From positions 1,464,155 through 1,528,154 of the forward strand of contig NC_082596.1 in the NCBI RefSeq assembly GCF_030936135.1: DNA of 64,000 nucleotides, given 5' to 3'. Numbering within the stretch: the first letter of the stretch is position 1; each line of letters begins with the position of its first letter. The stretch comes from Gavia stellata (taxonomy: Eukaryota; Chordata; Aves; Gaviiformes; Gaviidae). Below are positions 41,671 through 55,387 of this stretch, in pieces. Both the position numbers and the translations under genes were made by a program. A model generated the notes under the pieces. The model did not search any database and was not told where the DNA came from. It was given only the letters and a program-made list of their open reading frames with translations.

Positions 41671-42012
41671 ATCACAGAATCACTAAGGCTGGAAAAGACC
41701 TGTAAGATCATCAAGTCCAACCATCAACCAAAAAAACACCACCATGCCCATTAAACCATGTCCCACAATGCCCCGTCCACACGTTCCTTGAACACCTCCA
41801 GTGATGGTGACTCCACCACTTCCCTGGCCAGCCTGTTCCAGTGTCTCACCACGCTCCCAGTAAAGAAATTTTTCCTAATATCTAGTCTGAACCTCCCCTG
41901 GTGCAACTTGAGGCCATTTCCACTTGTCACTTGCAAGAAGAGGCCAACACCCACCTCTCCGCAACCTCCTTTCAGGTAACTGTAGAGAGTGATGAGGTCT
42001 CCCCTCAGGAAC
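41671..42012 (-). repeat. CR1 LINE 3' fragment
   Basis: Antisense CR1: ATCACAGAATCACTAAGGCT at the 3' end, then the conserved [12 protein letters not shown] and NRLAREVVE region. Different subfamily from the 38.4 kb copy and close to the one at 58.9 kb. It lies between NAPRT and the CYLD-like gene. Confidence 0.9.
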
Positions 42013-42569
42013 AGCTGTGGTTTAGACCTTGTTTAGCTCTTTGCAACACATGTTAATGGGGAAAAAAGAAAATTAAAAGAGCTTAACGAACAAGGCCTAA
42101 TGGTCTCTTGTTTCTAAAAAAAACCCCAAGAGCCTCTTGCAATGCTCCAGCTGTGGGCACTGTTATCACACTTACTTAGCATTTTACAAGAGGAAAAAAC
42201 TCCAGAAAAAAAACCAGTTTGCTATTAAAACAGATTTTTTAGAGCAGAAGCACCAGAGATATAAGACCCCCAGCGTACTTGAGTAGAGATTGTCCTGTGT
42301 TCTTAGGAGAGAAGGAATGAAGAACAACTTTAAGTAGACAAAGAAAGTGAGACGGCAGCATCCTCCAGCCCCTCAGCCCTCTCCATGGCCACAGAGGATC
42401 GGCCAGAGGTCAGTGAGCCAGTTCACAAGCGGGAGCAGGGTAAACCCATCCTCAGGACAATCCGTTGCCAGCTCTGCCACCATCTCTCCTACTCCTAGAC
42501 AGACTCTTCAACCGCTAGGTGCTTTGGCTTTGCCATTTTGAGTATCTATCTACAAGGATGAGGATTTTG

Positions 42570-43022
42570 AGGATCTCCGGGTATCTCCACCACCTCTCTG
42601 GGCAATCTGTGCCAGGACTTACCCTCACGGTGAAGAGATGTTTCCCCATGTTCAGAGGGAACCTCCTCTGTTTCAGTTTGTCCCCCATGGGCTCTGGTGC
42701 TGGCACTGGGCACCACGGAGAAGAACCTGGCACTGTCCTTTTTGCAGCCTCCCTTCAGGTGTCGATAAGGTTTCCCCTGAGCCTTCTCTTCTCCAGGCTG
42801 AACAGTCCCAGCTCTCTCAGCGTTTACTCATAGGATAGATGCTCCAGGCCCTTCGTCATCTGCGTGGCCCTTCATTGGCCTCTCTTCATCTCTCTTGTAC
42901 TGGGGAAGCTCAAAACTGGATCCAGTACTCCAGCTGTAGCCTTAGGATCCCCTCCCTTGACCTCCTGGCAACACTTTGAATGCAGCCCAGGACATTGTTC
43001 GCCTTCTTTACCACGGGGACAC
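42570..43022 (-). repeat. CR1 LINE fragment, more diverged
   Basis: Antisense CR1 with [10 protein letters not shown]-like, [13 protein letters not shown]-like and CIQSVARR-like remnants. It lacks the terminal 3' tail and is visibly older than neighbouring copies. Confidence 0.8.
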
Positions 43023-44170
43023 AAGCCAACAGGACCGATACAAAGCCACAGGCTCCATATTACAGTTGCTGCACGCTGCATGAAAGAGGAAAAAAACAGA
43101 GCAGGAAGGAGATGGCAGCTCCACATCTGGGGCTCCTGGATGCATCCCTCAAGGTTTTGGTGCCCTGTCAGTGCAGTCCAGAATCTGGACAACCCAGTTC
43201 ATAGCACTGACTCCCGTACCAGCTTCCCTCAGCCAGGACAGCATGCGCTTAATGGCAGAGAACCCCCAGTTTGCAAATTTATTTAACTTAGGAATAGGAG
43301 TTCCCCCCCGACAGACCCTAATCTTTGCCGCAGTCACGGCAGAAAATTCAAAAGCACTCCTTTTTTCCATTTTTGCCCTTGGAATTCTGTGGTACAGATC
43401 TCAGACTTTGCAAAAAAGAGGAATTGTAATGAGCTGACATGCTGTTCCTCTGTTCCATCTTTCTTCCAGTTCTGTTCTTACAAATATATGTATTTTTAAA
43501 GCGTAGTTGCAGTTCAAGACATCCAATTAATCTCATGGCTGAAAACAAGGGATGGTGGGTAAAAGTGCCAGAGTATTAGTGCTGGATAAGGGAAGTGCAG
43601 ACAATTTAGGGACCCAGCTTTAGGTGTGGGGTCACATCCCAGACCTCAAGAGAAACCCTCGTCCTGACCCCTCTCTTAACCACTGCGGTGCAGCTCACAC
43701 CTCCTGGTTTTCTCACTCCACAAGTCCACGTGAGGATGTCTTGCGTCTTTATTTTCTTCTGCTCTTTGCAAACCTGAGGATAATGGCTCATGTTTTGATT
43801 AGATGCTGGTCCTCAGCTTTGGAGGGAAGGGAGAAAAGGATGTTGGGGCAGAGCTGTAGAGTGCCTGGGGAGGAAGGAAAGTGGAAAGGGAAGGTAGGAA
43901 ACAAGAATGAATTTGAGTGTAAATAATTCAAGAGTCCAGGTCTGCCAGAAGTACAAACTATCACTTGATAAGGCCAGGTACAGGATTTAACAAACCCAGA
44001 CAGGCTGACGTGGATAGCTTGATACCAGACACTGGAAGAGGTAAGAAGAAGCAGAAGTGCAAGCTCGGCGCACCCAGACTTGGCTGCTTTCACCGATGAC
44101 AAGCCGCAGGGTTGATCCAAGCTCACGTTTCCGACACCTCGCTGCTCTGCAGCACCAGCCCAAGGCAGTG
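43023..44170 (-). other. 3' UTR and flank of the CYLD-like gene
   Basis: No gene seen. It contains the probable 3' UTR of the minus-strand CYLD-like gene and a short unassigned stretch next to the CR1. Confidence 0.55.
43748..43753 (-). terminator. Candidate poly(A) signal of the CYLD-like gene
   Basis: TTTATT on the plus strand reads AATAAA on the minus strand, about 420 bases after the stop codon. Confidence 0.5.
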
Positions 44171-47100
44171 TCATTTGTAAAGTGCCATCTTCTTGCTCTG
44201 GTACATGTACATGTAGGCATCGCAGAAGAGGCGCTTGGCCACTCCATCCATGTCCCGAGGTTGCTCCAGGGCCAGCACAGCCAGTGGCAAGTCCAGGTAT
44301 TTGGCAACTTCAGGGCACAGCGTTACCGTGGGAATGTTGAAGCCGTTTTCATCACCTAACCCAGAAAGAAGGAGAAAAGTCCAAACCAGGTCCCAAGGGA
44401 TGAGTACCTACGGCTCAAGCAAGTACCATCACACTCAACAGTAACGTAGTGCCTTAACTGAGAGAGGTGGAAGCCAACAACAAAGTGGGGAAGGGCAGGA
44501 GAACGGTCCTTGCCCACAGGGCGGCCAGTCCCAGCTAGCTCGACAAGTCCCTTATTTGAACACAGCCAGAGGATGAAAGCACTGGGAGGAACTCACACCT
44601 GCTTGGCCTGGCCATACTCTTCTCTGGGGTCTACTTAAATGGTCACTGTTGGAAGCCGGGTCCAGAGAGAGCCTAAATCATGTAGGGGGCTTCAGAGGAA
44701 AAGGCAGACTGACCAGCGCCTACGCAATGAGCGTTGCAAACCCTCACAGTGCCCACCGCGCAGCGCCCGGCTGCGATCAAAGCTTCGAGCCCACCACCAT
44801 GTCCTCACCATGCCTGTCAGCCATGCTGTCGAAGAACATCCAGTGTTCGTTCTCGGGGCCGTATTTCACAAAGGAGACGTAATGACTGGTCTCGATGCAG
44901 AGCACTGCGAAGAGCTCCATCTTCTCGCGAGGGATCTGCTGGCTGCCCCGGGGGCTCCGGCTGTGAAACTCTTCTGGGACGTGCAGCCTAGTTGGCTTGT
45001 GCGTTTTGCGTCGGTAGTGGGAGTGAACCTGAGGAGAGACAACGGGGTGGCACTGCTGAGTGGGCAGAACTGAACCCAGCCTGCCAGAAAGAGGAGGGTG
45101 CAGGGGTCAGACGCCCAGTTTATCCCCACTGATCTGACTCCCATGGTCCCTGCGTGCCAGGGAAAGGCATTGCGTCAACAGGCTGGCAGCAAAAAGGTGA
45201 GACGGGAGCTTGCCGCCCTCCAAGAAAGGCCAGAAAGCTGTAGGAATGCTCCTCGTGAGACAGTGAGAGGGGCCCAGCACACCCTCTGTGCATGATCGGT
45301 GCTTATTTAGGCTCTGTGGAAGCAGAGGGTTCAATAATACGTGGCACCTAAGGCAGCTCAAGCAGCTGACACAGGCGGTGGGACTGATGCTCAGGAAGCG
45401 TCCCCTCTGTGCCCCAACCTGAACGGCTGCAGGGACAGCAGGGGAACCGCGGGTATTTTGGGGGGTTCAATCTGCTGTCAGCCAGCAAGGCAGATTTCGT
45501 GAGCAGCCAAAGAAAATGAATACCTGTCTGGAGCAGGAGCTGCAGAACTGCTTGAGGCCCATAGCTGCGAATACCTTGTCCTTGAAACACTCCGAACACT
45601 CCAGGGTGGCGACGTCGCCGCACACACAGCACTCCCTGGGACCTGCAGGGGCAACAGGGGTGAGAGGATGTGTCTTCTCTGGATCTCACCTGAAATCCAA
45701 CTTGTCTTGCCAAAACTGGTGTTCAGGGAAGAAGAATCACACCATGATCCCACCTTACATCTGCTCACAACCCAAAGAGGCGAGACCTGCCACCTGGTTG
45801 CTCACAGTCCCAGCCCAAACAACTTACTGTCAAGCAGCAGATCTGTTATATCCAGCTCCAAGGAAGGAATGATTTTGCTGAACATTTTATATTCCTTCCC
45901 AAAACGCGGCATTTGGATAATGAAGCAAGATGGGATCTGGGAAAAGAAAAGGCAAACGAGTCACCCTGCCAGAAGAGACAAGCCCCAGAGACTCTTCTCT
46001 CCATATTGCTGCTGGGAGTAAAGACTTTCTGCTCGGGTTATTCACAAGACAAGATGGCAAAGCATATCCCTCTTCCCAGGTCACGCTCAGATTCCCCAAG
46101 ACCTTTCTCAGGTTGTGGCCACGTATCCTGCTGCTTCGCAGTGTTGGATATAAGACATACTAGACCCACCGCACACTGGCAGGCAGAGGTACGTTGGAGG
46201 AAGCAAGAAAGAGGCAGCAGATAGTAGCGTAGGCGGAAGGTAGCTGGGCTCACCTCCACTAGCTTCAGATTGGAGGACAGGAAGGAGTGTTCCACTAACT
46301 GCTGCACGTCGGGAACCACCAGATCCTCCTGTTTGTCCATAAATATCTGGTAACAGTAACAGTCCTGCTCCTTCTGGCCTCCTGACCTGCAAGGAGTGGT
46401 CACGGGGCTTGTTTACGTAGTGCCACAAACATCTGAGCTCCCAGAGGACATACCAGTTTTGTCCTGCAAGAGCTTCTGCGCCCAAGGCACCAAGGGCTGC
46501 TTGGTGCAACGCTGACACGAAGCACTTTTTCCACCCAGAAATACTAAATATATGTCGTGAGAGGAGGATGCAACTACCATCTCCAGTCTCATTATCCCTC
46601 CATAGCATCACATCCTGCTCCTACGAGCAAAACTCAATTTCCCCTCGTCGATGTAAATATTAAAAGACACTTCAATATTTTTTAAATCAACTGCACTACG
46701 GCACAATCAGCAAACTCCTTCTCAGATGAAAGATCTATTTATAACTGCGCATACAAAAGCCAGAGAGCACAACTTGCTGCATTCAAAAGGTGAGTTGTGT
46801 GCAGAAGATCTCCCACAACCCCTAGATCCCTGAGCCAGCAGAGAAAGGATTTCCTTCAGATGATCCTCTGCAGGGGAGCTGCAGTACAGAGCCGGCTTTG
46901 TGCTCAGCCTTTCCGAGTACTCCACGATCTATGGCTTGACTGACGTCTCAACAAAGGAGCACAGAAACCGAACAATCCCCTTCTATGCTCCCAAACAGCA
47001 CAGTTATTTTTGGCTTCCTTCAGCCTCTCATCCTCTTTGTAGAGTCCTGAAAAACTGGGACTGCATCCATGGACTGCCTGTTTGAGAGGCTGCAGGACCT

Positions 47101-50100
47101 GAGCCAGCCTGACAGTCTGGACATCCCAAACGCATCCAAAGGCTGTCAAATAGTGCTGGCTCTGCAATGAAGTTGGACACTACATTTCTCAAACTACCGC
47201 TGGCTCTCCCTAAGGATGAGACTAGGTTTTTTATCATCATTTTTGAAGGTGGCACCTCCAGGGAGAGTTTAGAAGTGTCTTTCCCTGGACGCGGCACCTG
47301 GGACAAGATTACACCAAGCAAGATCACACGGACAGCAGAGAGCAGCTGCACAGAACTCACTGTGTCTCCAAAGCCTCGATGAAAAGGTGTTAAGCAACAC
47401 CCAGTAATCGTGAGGGGGATAACTAACGAGCCTGGCCTGGGTAAATTGTATCGCTTAGATATGGAAACTTACTGCAGTTTCAGGAGTGGCTCTATTCCCA
47501 GGATCTGATGCATGATGAGATTGAGGAACTCCTCAGGATCTGGAAGGTCAGAGAAAAGTGTGGGTCACACCACACCAGGAACGCTGCCTTGCCCCACTGC
47601 ATCCAGAAGGCAAAAGCTGCCACAAAAACATGAGCCAGCATTTTGTGAACCTGGGATCTCCTCTTTTATTCTAGGTAAGGGGATGGTTGGGCTAAAGCTG
47701 AGAGCATTTGGTTAATGCATAAATCCTAGGGTGAGCATGAAAAAAAACAAACCAGCCCTCAGATACTGCACTCTCACAAGCCGGGCTATCACAGCAACAC
47801 TGTCTCAGAGACCTTAACGGATAGTTGCTGCTAACATCAAAAGTATAAACTCAAAGAGAAATCAGGGACAGCTATGGAAATTCAAGAAACTGAACAGTTA
47901 AACTATCCTGGGCTAAAATAAATATACAATAGTAAAAAGCAGAAGTGTTGTTCACTGAAAAGATACCTGCTGTTTCTGGAAGAATCAATGCCATTTGTTT
48001 AGTATCCAGGTACTTAGAGGTTTTTGCTGTGATATTTGGCATTGGTGTAATCTGTTTCCTTGTAAACTACATGGGGCCTTGCTGTGCATGGACGGGAACG
48101 TGGCGATTGCAACCACAGATTGGTGGGTTTCAGCTGTAGGCGTTTTCGGTCTTATTTTAACCAGACTAATGTCTTTGAGGAACCTCAAATAACATATCAG
48201 AACTCCAAGACAAGTTGATCTTGGCAGAATGATAAATCAAGCTGGATTCTAGCAGGGACATCAGGGATGGACTTATCAGGGTATAACTCAAAGTATAAAG
48301 GAAACTTCCCTTGTTTAAATTCTGTTCACACAGATCTTCCTCTCCCCTCCTGGCAACAGCTGCCACCAGCAATTTCTATCTTTCCATCAGACTTCAGGAC
48401 AAATTTCAGTTGAAAAGCCTGTAGTGTTTTAAAAGCTGAAAGTATTTTACATGTGCATTTTTACATAAATGAACAGCACAGCAGGCATATTAATGCACGT
48501 GCCTGGGAGAAGCATACAATTAAGTTGTCAGCCTGGTGCCTGGGTGAGGCGGCACACAGCGAAGCAGCCCAGAGAAGGCCCCAGAGAGCACATTACCTTT
48601 CTCAGCGTTGGTAAAGCTTGAACACTGTCCCTTTTCAGTTAGCTGCTCCCTAAGGTGCATCACACTCCTAGCCCTGACGAAGCCAGTCCTAGAAACAAGA
48701 AGCAGCTGCAGATGATCTCTCCAATGTATTAAATCAGTGAATGGTTTGGGTTGGAAAGGGACTTTTAAAGGTCATCTAGTCCAACCCCCCTGCCATGGGC
48801 AGGGACATCTCCCACTAGATCAGGTTGCTCAGAGCCCCATCCAACCTGACCTTGAACAATTCCAAGGATGGGGCATCCACAACTTCTCTGGGCAACCTGG
48901 ACCAGTGTTTCACCACTCTCATCATAGTTTCTTCCTTAGCTCCAACCTAAACCAACCCCCTTTCAGTTTAAAACCCTTGCCCCTTGTCCTGTCACCACAG
49001 GACCTGGTAAAAAGTCTCTCTCCATCTTTCTTAGAAGCCCCCTTTATATATTGAAAGGTGACAAGAAGGTCTCCCCAGAGCCTTCTCTTCTCCAGGCTGA
49101 ACAACCCCAACTCTCTCAGCCTTCCTCCACAGCAGAGCTGTTCCAGCCCCCTCATCATCTTCGTGTCCCTCCTCTGGCCCCGCTCCACCAGGTCCGTGTC
49201 TGCCTTGTGCTGGGGACCCCAGAGCTGGACGCAGTGCTCCGGGCGGTCTCACCAGAGTGGAGTAGAAGGGCAGAATCCCCTCCCTCGACCCGCTGGCCAC
49301 ACTGCTCTGGATGCAGCCCAGGAGACGCTTGGCTTTGTGGGCTGCGAGCGCACATTGGCGGCTCATGTCCAACTTTTCATCCCCAAGGCCTTCTCTGCAG
49401 GGCTGCTCTCAATCAAATCTCTGCATCACAGAACGCCCCAGGGTTGTACTTCTGCAGCTAGTGCCCGGACACTGGTCTTCAAGAAAAATGCTAATGTCTT
49501 ATGTTCAGTCAGCTCTCCATGCCTGTCTTCCACACCTCTCTAGGGAGGAAGAGGAAAGAACCTGGTATCTTTGACAGAAAGTCCAGAGAATTTAGCTTTC
49601 ATGCCATGGTCCTCCCTCATCCAGCCTGGCACTGCGTACTGCCTTTGGGACTAACTGCTGATGAAAGCAATGCCATTGCTTCCCCAGCCCCAGGGTTCCT
49701 CCACAGAGGTGGTCTCAACCACGGGAATCCCCCTTTCATCCTTTCACTGCAAACTACAACTCACAAGGCTTCCTTCTGAGCAGGAGAGACTCATGCACAT
49801 GCAGTAGGAGCTGTGACGGTGTTACAGCCTGGGGAAAGGAACAACTGGAAGAGGAACCCGATATGAAGACCTCTGGATGTGCCTGGCAGGAGAAACCCTC
49901 CAGGTAACCCCCTTCCCTCAGTGACAAGTACCATCTGGCAGGGCAGCAGAGAAGGTATGAAGGCAGAGGGATGACTTCCAAGATTCCCACATACTATACT
50001 CACTTTCGGAGGGGATTAACAATCTCATCCCGCAGAATGTTCTGGACGTTCCGGTCACACAGTGGGAAGGGCTTGAAGAGCATGGAGTCCAGCACGGACG

Positions 50101-53100
50101 TACAGGAGAAAAGGCTGTGAAAAGGGAGTGCTGTGTAACTATGATGGGTTTGCAGCAGTAGTTAGAACCAAACCGTTGTGCCTAGTGACAGTCGGTGGCT
50201 TTTATTTTCAACAGTCCATGCATGCAATTATAGAAAGGTGAGTGACTGTGCATCTCTGCAGTGAGATAAACCGTATCTGGTTTAATGAACACCGGTAGTA
50301 AGCAAGGAAACAGCTCACAGAGAATGAAATCTCATACTTTGCAGTCAAAACTGCTCACGACGGGGGCACCACTGAGTCTTTTCCTCTCCAAACAGTGCTG
50401 CACAGTGAAGCTGTGACCTCCTGGGTGGTTTCTTTGAAATGTTTCCAGCCATTACCTTGAGTGATAGAGTTGGTACGGCCCAAGTCCAGAGAACTACGAT
50501 CTCTCACCGCCCTGTGTGACAGACACATGGGTACCTTAGGTACTCACGAGGGGTATTTCAGGGCCTGAGAAGCTACCAGATTAGAAAGGAGATCAAAAAG
50601 CAGCAAGCCTCGAGGCTGCGTCTCCACAGTTATATTCTGCTCTATACCAGGTAGGTTTCCAGCCACCTTGGAAGTGCAGGGAGGTGCTGCAGTTTAGGGC
50701 TCTGCCCAATTAAAAAAGCACTCATTTAACGAAACGGCACCACCCAAGCAGGTCCTTACCTGAAGAGAGCTGCATCCATATAGCAGGAATTACAGTGGCC
50801 TTGGATCCCCTTCATCCGCCCTCGCAGGACACGCACCGCTGCCTCGTTCCTGAGGGGAGGAAAACTGTCTGGAGCCTGTGGAAGAACTTCTTGCCCTCCT
50901 GCAAAAGAAGGAACAGAAGCAACTCCCTTTAGCTTCCCACCTCGTCTGGGTCAGCTCTGCCCTTCCCGACACCCCACAGCTCTGCTCAGAGGTTGACACA
51001 CTGATCTTCCGCGGTGCTCCTGCTGGGACTCAACCGTGCCGGGATGAAGACTTGCCTCTTTAGTAATTCATCTACTGGAAATGGAGACAAAACCAAACCA
51101 TCTCTTCTTCACCAGAGCCATGCCCTAGCAATCCATACCGCCTCCGCCATCATTATGCCAAGTACAACGAAGACAAAAATAGCTGCAAATGAGCTGGTGC
51201 TGTGTTATATCAAGCTTGGGATCTCTCTGGTGACAGACCTGTTCCCTTGCTACTGGGGTCACAAACAGGCAACTGTGCTTTAATAGCCTCATCCTGCTGG
51301 CCTGTCATCTCCTTAAGCTTCAAAGGTGGCTTTCTCAATCTGGTCTTTTCTCGTTTCTTTAGCATTCTCCCCTTGTAATACAATCCCCTCTCTTCAGCAT
51401 GTCCTGAAGACATTCTTCCTTGTCCCCACTCGCAGTTTTTGGGCAGTCCCTACGGGAATCCTGTCTTCTCGTTTACAGTGATCTCATTTAGAGTTTCTAA
51501 ACGGCTAGTTCACACTGTCTTCTCTGCTCTGGAGGAATTTCTTCCCATCCAAATGAAAATACCGACCCATTCTTCTCCGCATCTTCTTGCGGACGTCTTA
51601 CCGTCACATCAAGCTCTACGTTAAAATTGATTTAATCCTCTCTCCCTTTCCAAGCTCCCTCTTATTTCTCAGCCCCCCGGTGCAACACCGTTATCACCTG
51701 ACATCCTGGCCATGGGCTTGAGTTACCCCCTCCAACTCTCCAGAGCCACGCGCTTGGTCTGTTTGTATAACATTTAAGATACGGTAGCTAGGCCAGGCCC
51801 TATAGCTAAAACACTTGTCCACATTCAAACCTCAGTTACACAAGACCTTTTCTTCTGCCCTGAAAACCGCAGGCGGAAGAGCCTTGCCTTGCTTACAGCA
51901 TTCACAATGCCTTACAAAGACTGTTGCTCTGGACTTGTGGCTCTGCCAGTCTTTTTTGAGTGGTGCCCACTGACAGGACGAGAGGTAACGGGCACAAACT
52001 TGGTCATAGGAAGTTCCATCTAAACATGAGGAGGAACTTCTTTCCTTTGAGGGTGGCAGAGCACTGGAACAGGCTGCCCAGAGAGGCTGTGGAGTCTCTT
52101 TCTCTGGAGATATTCCAAACTCGCCTGGACGCATTCCTGTGCAATCTGCTCTAGGTGACCCTGCTCTGGCGGGGGGGTTGGACTAGATGATCTCCAGAGG
52201 TCCCTTCCAACCCCTCTCATTCTGCGATTCTGTGACTTCTGTCCTCTGTCACCCCACAATATTTCCTGCCAGCTTGCCCTTCTCCAACACATCCACGCCA
52301 CCAAGGCCTCATTTTTAGAGCCACTCACAACAGGTTGCCCCATATTCAATGCCCTGGTCTACATTATCCCTGTATTAAATTACTTACCATCTCTCACACT
52401 TGTGGGACATTCCCTGTAAATACCACCACACCAACCTCAGCATCCTTAAAACTGACATCTTTTGGAACACTCAAAGAAAGTGAAGAATATCAAACCGCTG
52501 ATTAAGACACTTCACACGAGGCTTCTCCACAGTGTGCCTTGTCCCAGCACGGCACCGTCTTCCCTCTCCCCAGAGAACTTACTGTAATCCACGAGGCTCA
52601 GGTCACTGTTGTGCGAACACTGGAAGCGAACGTCAGGCTGGCAGGACTGCAGCTTCACGAAGAGGCCGCGCTTTGGAGCGCAGTGGAAGTAGTATTTGCC
52701 CAGCCATTCACCAGCAGTGACCCCCTTATCTTCATCCTGGGAAAAGAGCATTGAGGAATAACATGAGAGCAGGCTTTTCACGAATTAGGTGTGATTCCCC
52801 CATAGGGCCTTTTAATATCTTAAGAGCTGTGTACAAGTTTGGTCCCGTTTTGTTGGCTGTTTTCATTTATTCTGGTTATGTTTTGAAGCTATTGATGCCG
52901 CTTGTAGGATTCAGGACTATTCCGTCCCCCGTTCCAGTAACATTGCTCTTGAAGGGAGCAAACCGACCCTTGGAATCATGCCACAGGCTCTCCTCCCCAG
53001 CCCAAGGGAGGGCACAATTCTGTGCTTGCCCTCACAGTTCACGCTCTGACACGTCAGAGGCCCAGGTCAAGCTGTGAGATACGCAGCCACGAGCTGAAGG

Positions 53101-55334
53101 TCTTCAAAGAGAAGGGAAGAGCAACTGAGACCTGCCCGTTCTGATATACAATCTCACAGCAGGAAATATTTTGCTTCTTACCAGTTCAACTCCTGCCATT
53201 TTGTGCTTAATTTGGGGCAGGTAGCCCAACCAGCGGATGATTCCTGAAACCTGATTTCCCTTGTCCAAGGTGATCTGGACCATGGAGTTCACCTCCAGGG
53301 ATGAATTCCCACTTTCACACTCCTCACCACCCTCGCTTATCTCTTGTTTCATTTGGTTTGGGTGTCCCAAGTCCATGTCAGACTCGAACGGTGAAAATAA
53401 ACCTAGGGGGCAATACGAGATGTCAGCTGAGGTAGGAAGTCAACACCTAATGACAGACACCTCTGGATCTCACCTAATACCAGGTCTATTTTGAAATTAT
53501 AGACCGCACCAAAGACACAAGGTGTAATTCTCAGGACATATTTCAGTGATACGGCCAAGCTGGTCTAACAGGCTGAGAGGGGACGATCCTACGCCTCGTT
53601 TCCCCACTCAAGGCTGTGCACTCCAGCCTCTTGCTGGCCCTGGAGCTAATCCAGCCCTTCACAGAGCCGTTTCAGACTACTGAAAAGGCAGCGGGGGAGG
53701 CTATTTCCACATTTCTTTTCTGCCTTTAGTGAGATGAATCAACTCAGTGAAGAGTCTAATGACGCCTCCCCTCGGGCTGGCCCAGACAGCTGCACAGTGT
53801 CTTTTGATGGCAACAGAGAGATTCCACTAATTTCTCGTCCTGTCCAATGACTCACACCATCGCTGCTGGCATCTGTGACTTTCCGAGTTTGTCTGGCATC
53901 AGGATGAGGCTCCTGCTCCACCTTCTACAGCTAAATTAAAGACTCTTTAACCAGTGGTGCCTTCTCCCCTAGGAAATACTTCTGCGCTGCAATCACACCC
54001 TCTTTTCTTCTTCCCGATAAATGGGGAGACTCAGCTTTAGTTGCCTAATGCAAAGAATTTTGTCCAGAACTTGAGGCTTTTCTATGGACCTTCTCTGCCT
54101 CCTGATCAATTAAGCTGGGACTAAGCTGAAACTTTTGTTGCACTTTCAGCTCATCAGTACCCTGCGGAGAAGAAATAAATGCTAAATCCCCAGGAACGTA
54201 CATAGAGCAGACACATCTGATGATAACCTACTTTGCAAGCTTTCCTTCACGACAGAGTCCATAGGGATTTCTCTGAAAATGTCAGTTGTTCCTTCTTCTT
54301 CCTGAAAGGAGAGAAAAATCTATCAGCTAAATGCTTTATCAGACATAAGGCATTCCTGGAACACAAACCAATTTTTCGAACAGTCCTGGAAATTTTGCAT
54401 GTAACCTCATGTCCCTTTTGGACATTCCTTCTACTTTTCTTTAAGGCCCCACTGTAATATAGTTTAAAAAAACAAAACAGAACAAGAAAAGGCAGCAAGA
54501 CTGTTCTTACCGGACAAACTTTAACGAACCATTGGGTTCCCTCCCTGTAAACTGCCATCGCTATTCCTTTTGTGAGGACCTCGTCCACGTAGAAGCTAAC
54601 TGCATCTCCCACTTTCACAGGAACCCCCTCCTCTGTGTCCGCTTTTGGCTTCTGTTTCACATAGTCGTTGTCCAACACGGGAGTAAACTGGACTCTGCTA
54701 AATGGTAGGAAGATCCCGCAGTTCCGCTTACACTTGAAATACTCAGTGCCGTGATAAGATCCATCGCTGCGCCCTCTGTTTTCACCCTCACCCTGAAAAA
54801 AGCACCGGAAAGGCATGTTATATACACAGACATAAAGGGAAAATAAGCAACTTACTTTCTTGGCTACTTTACCTGTAACTCCACCCCGAAGAAGAACGGA
54901 GACAACGCAGCCGAAACGTTTTTGTAAATGCTCCCGATGTAGCGGATGATACCAGGGAAATGTTGCCGCTCAACCTCCACCATCACGTTTTGGCCTGGCA
55001 CGGCTCGCAGAGCTGCTTCAAGGCTCAGCCTCTCCAAGAAGTAGTTCAAACGTTCATTGTGGCTGCTGACGGCCAGGAGGAAGACCGCTGACTCCTCACG
55101 CACAGGCTGAAGGATTTCTACGTTTATCGTGACGGTGGAGCTGTCATCCAGCATGACGACTTTCAAGAAGCAAGCTGGGGGCCTGTCGTCGGAGAAGTTG
55201 CGCAGGTAATTTCTCTCGCTGCAGAAGCACATGTTCCCAGCTTGGAAGTACTTGCTGCCATAGGCACAGTCTTCTGTCAGGATGTAATAGCAGTTTCCAT
55301 CCCCTGCTGAAGGCAGGAGGCTGGTCATCGTCAT
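44171..55334 (-). CDS. CYLD-like deubiquitinase (paralogue of CYLD)
   Basis: Ubiquitin C-terminal hydrolase of the CYLD (USP67/C67) family, whose known member trims Lys63 and linear chains in NF-kB signalling. Coding exons, 5' to 3': 55334-54873, 54792-54511, 54301-54232, 53402-53182, 52736-52583, 50898-50760, 50114-50004, 48688-48597, 47539-47473, 46386-46254, 45936-45828, 45642-45524, 45028-44809, 44355-44171. Total 787 aa with consistent phases (human CYLD 956). CAP-Gly 1 at about 110-200 ([15 protein letters not shown]), CAP-Gly 3 at about 300-372 ([28 protein letters not shown]). USP Cys box [16 protein letters not shown] with catalytic Cys435; His box [12 protein letters not shown], His702; FFDSMAD, Asp720. 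B-box zinc region from about 617 ([19 protein letters not shown]). C terminus [17 protein letters not shown] closely matches CYLD. Triad intact. The second CAP-Gly looks reduced and the linker is short. Identity as paralogue, not CYLD itself, is inferred from divergence and location. Confidence 0.92.
48739..49385 (-). repeat. CR1 LINE copy in CYLD-like intron
   Basis: Same strand as the host gene. Typical 3' end (GTGAATGGTTTGGGTTGGAA on the plus strand) followed by the standard CR1 C-terminal region up to [14 protein letters not shown]. Very similar to the copies at 1-905 and 38.4-39.3 kb. Lies between coding exons ending near 48.7 and 50.0 kb. Confidence 0.92.
51961..52240 (+). repeat. CR1 LINE 3' fragment in CYLD-like intron
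   Basis: Sense-strand CR1 end: [20 protein letters not shown]-like start, [20 protein letters not shown], a stop, then GGTTGGACTAGATGATCTCC and the terminal ATTCTGCGATTCTGTGA units. About 0.28 kb, well preserved at the 3' end. Confidence 0.93.
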
Positions 55335-55387
55335 TCCCCTGGGTTGTGAGAAAGGAGAGAGTCACACCAGTGAAGACACATGCACAG

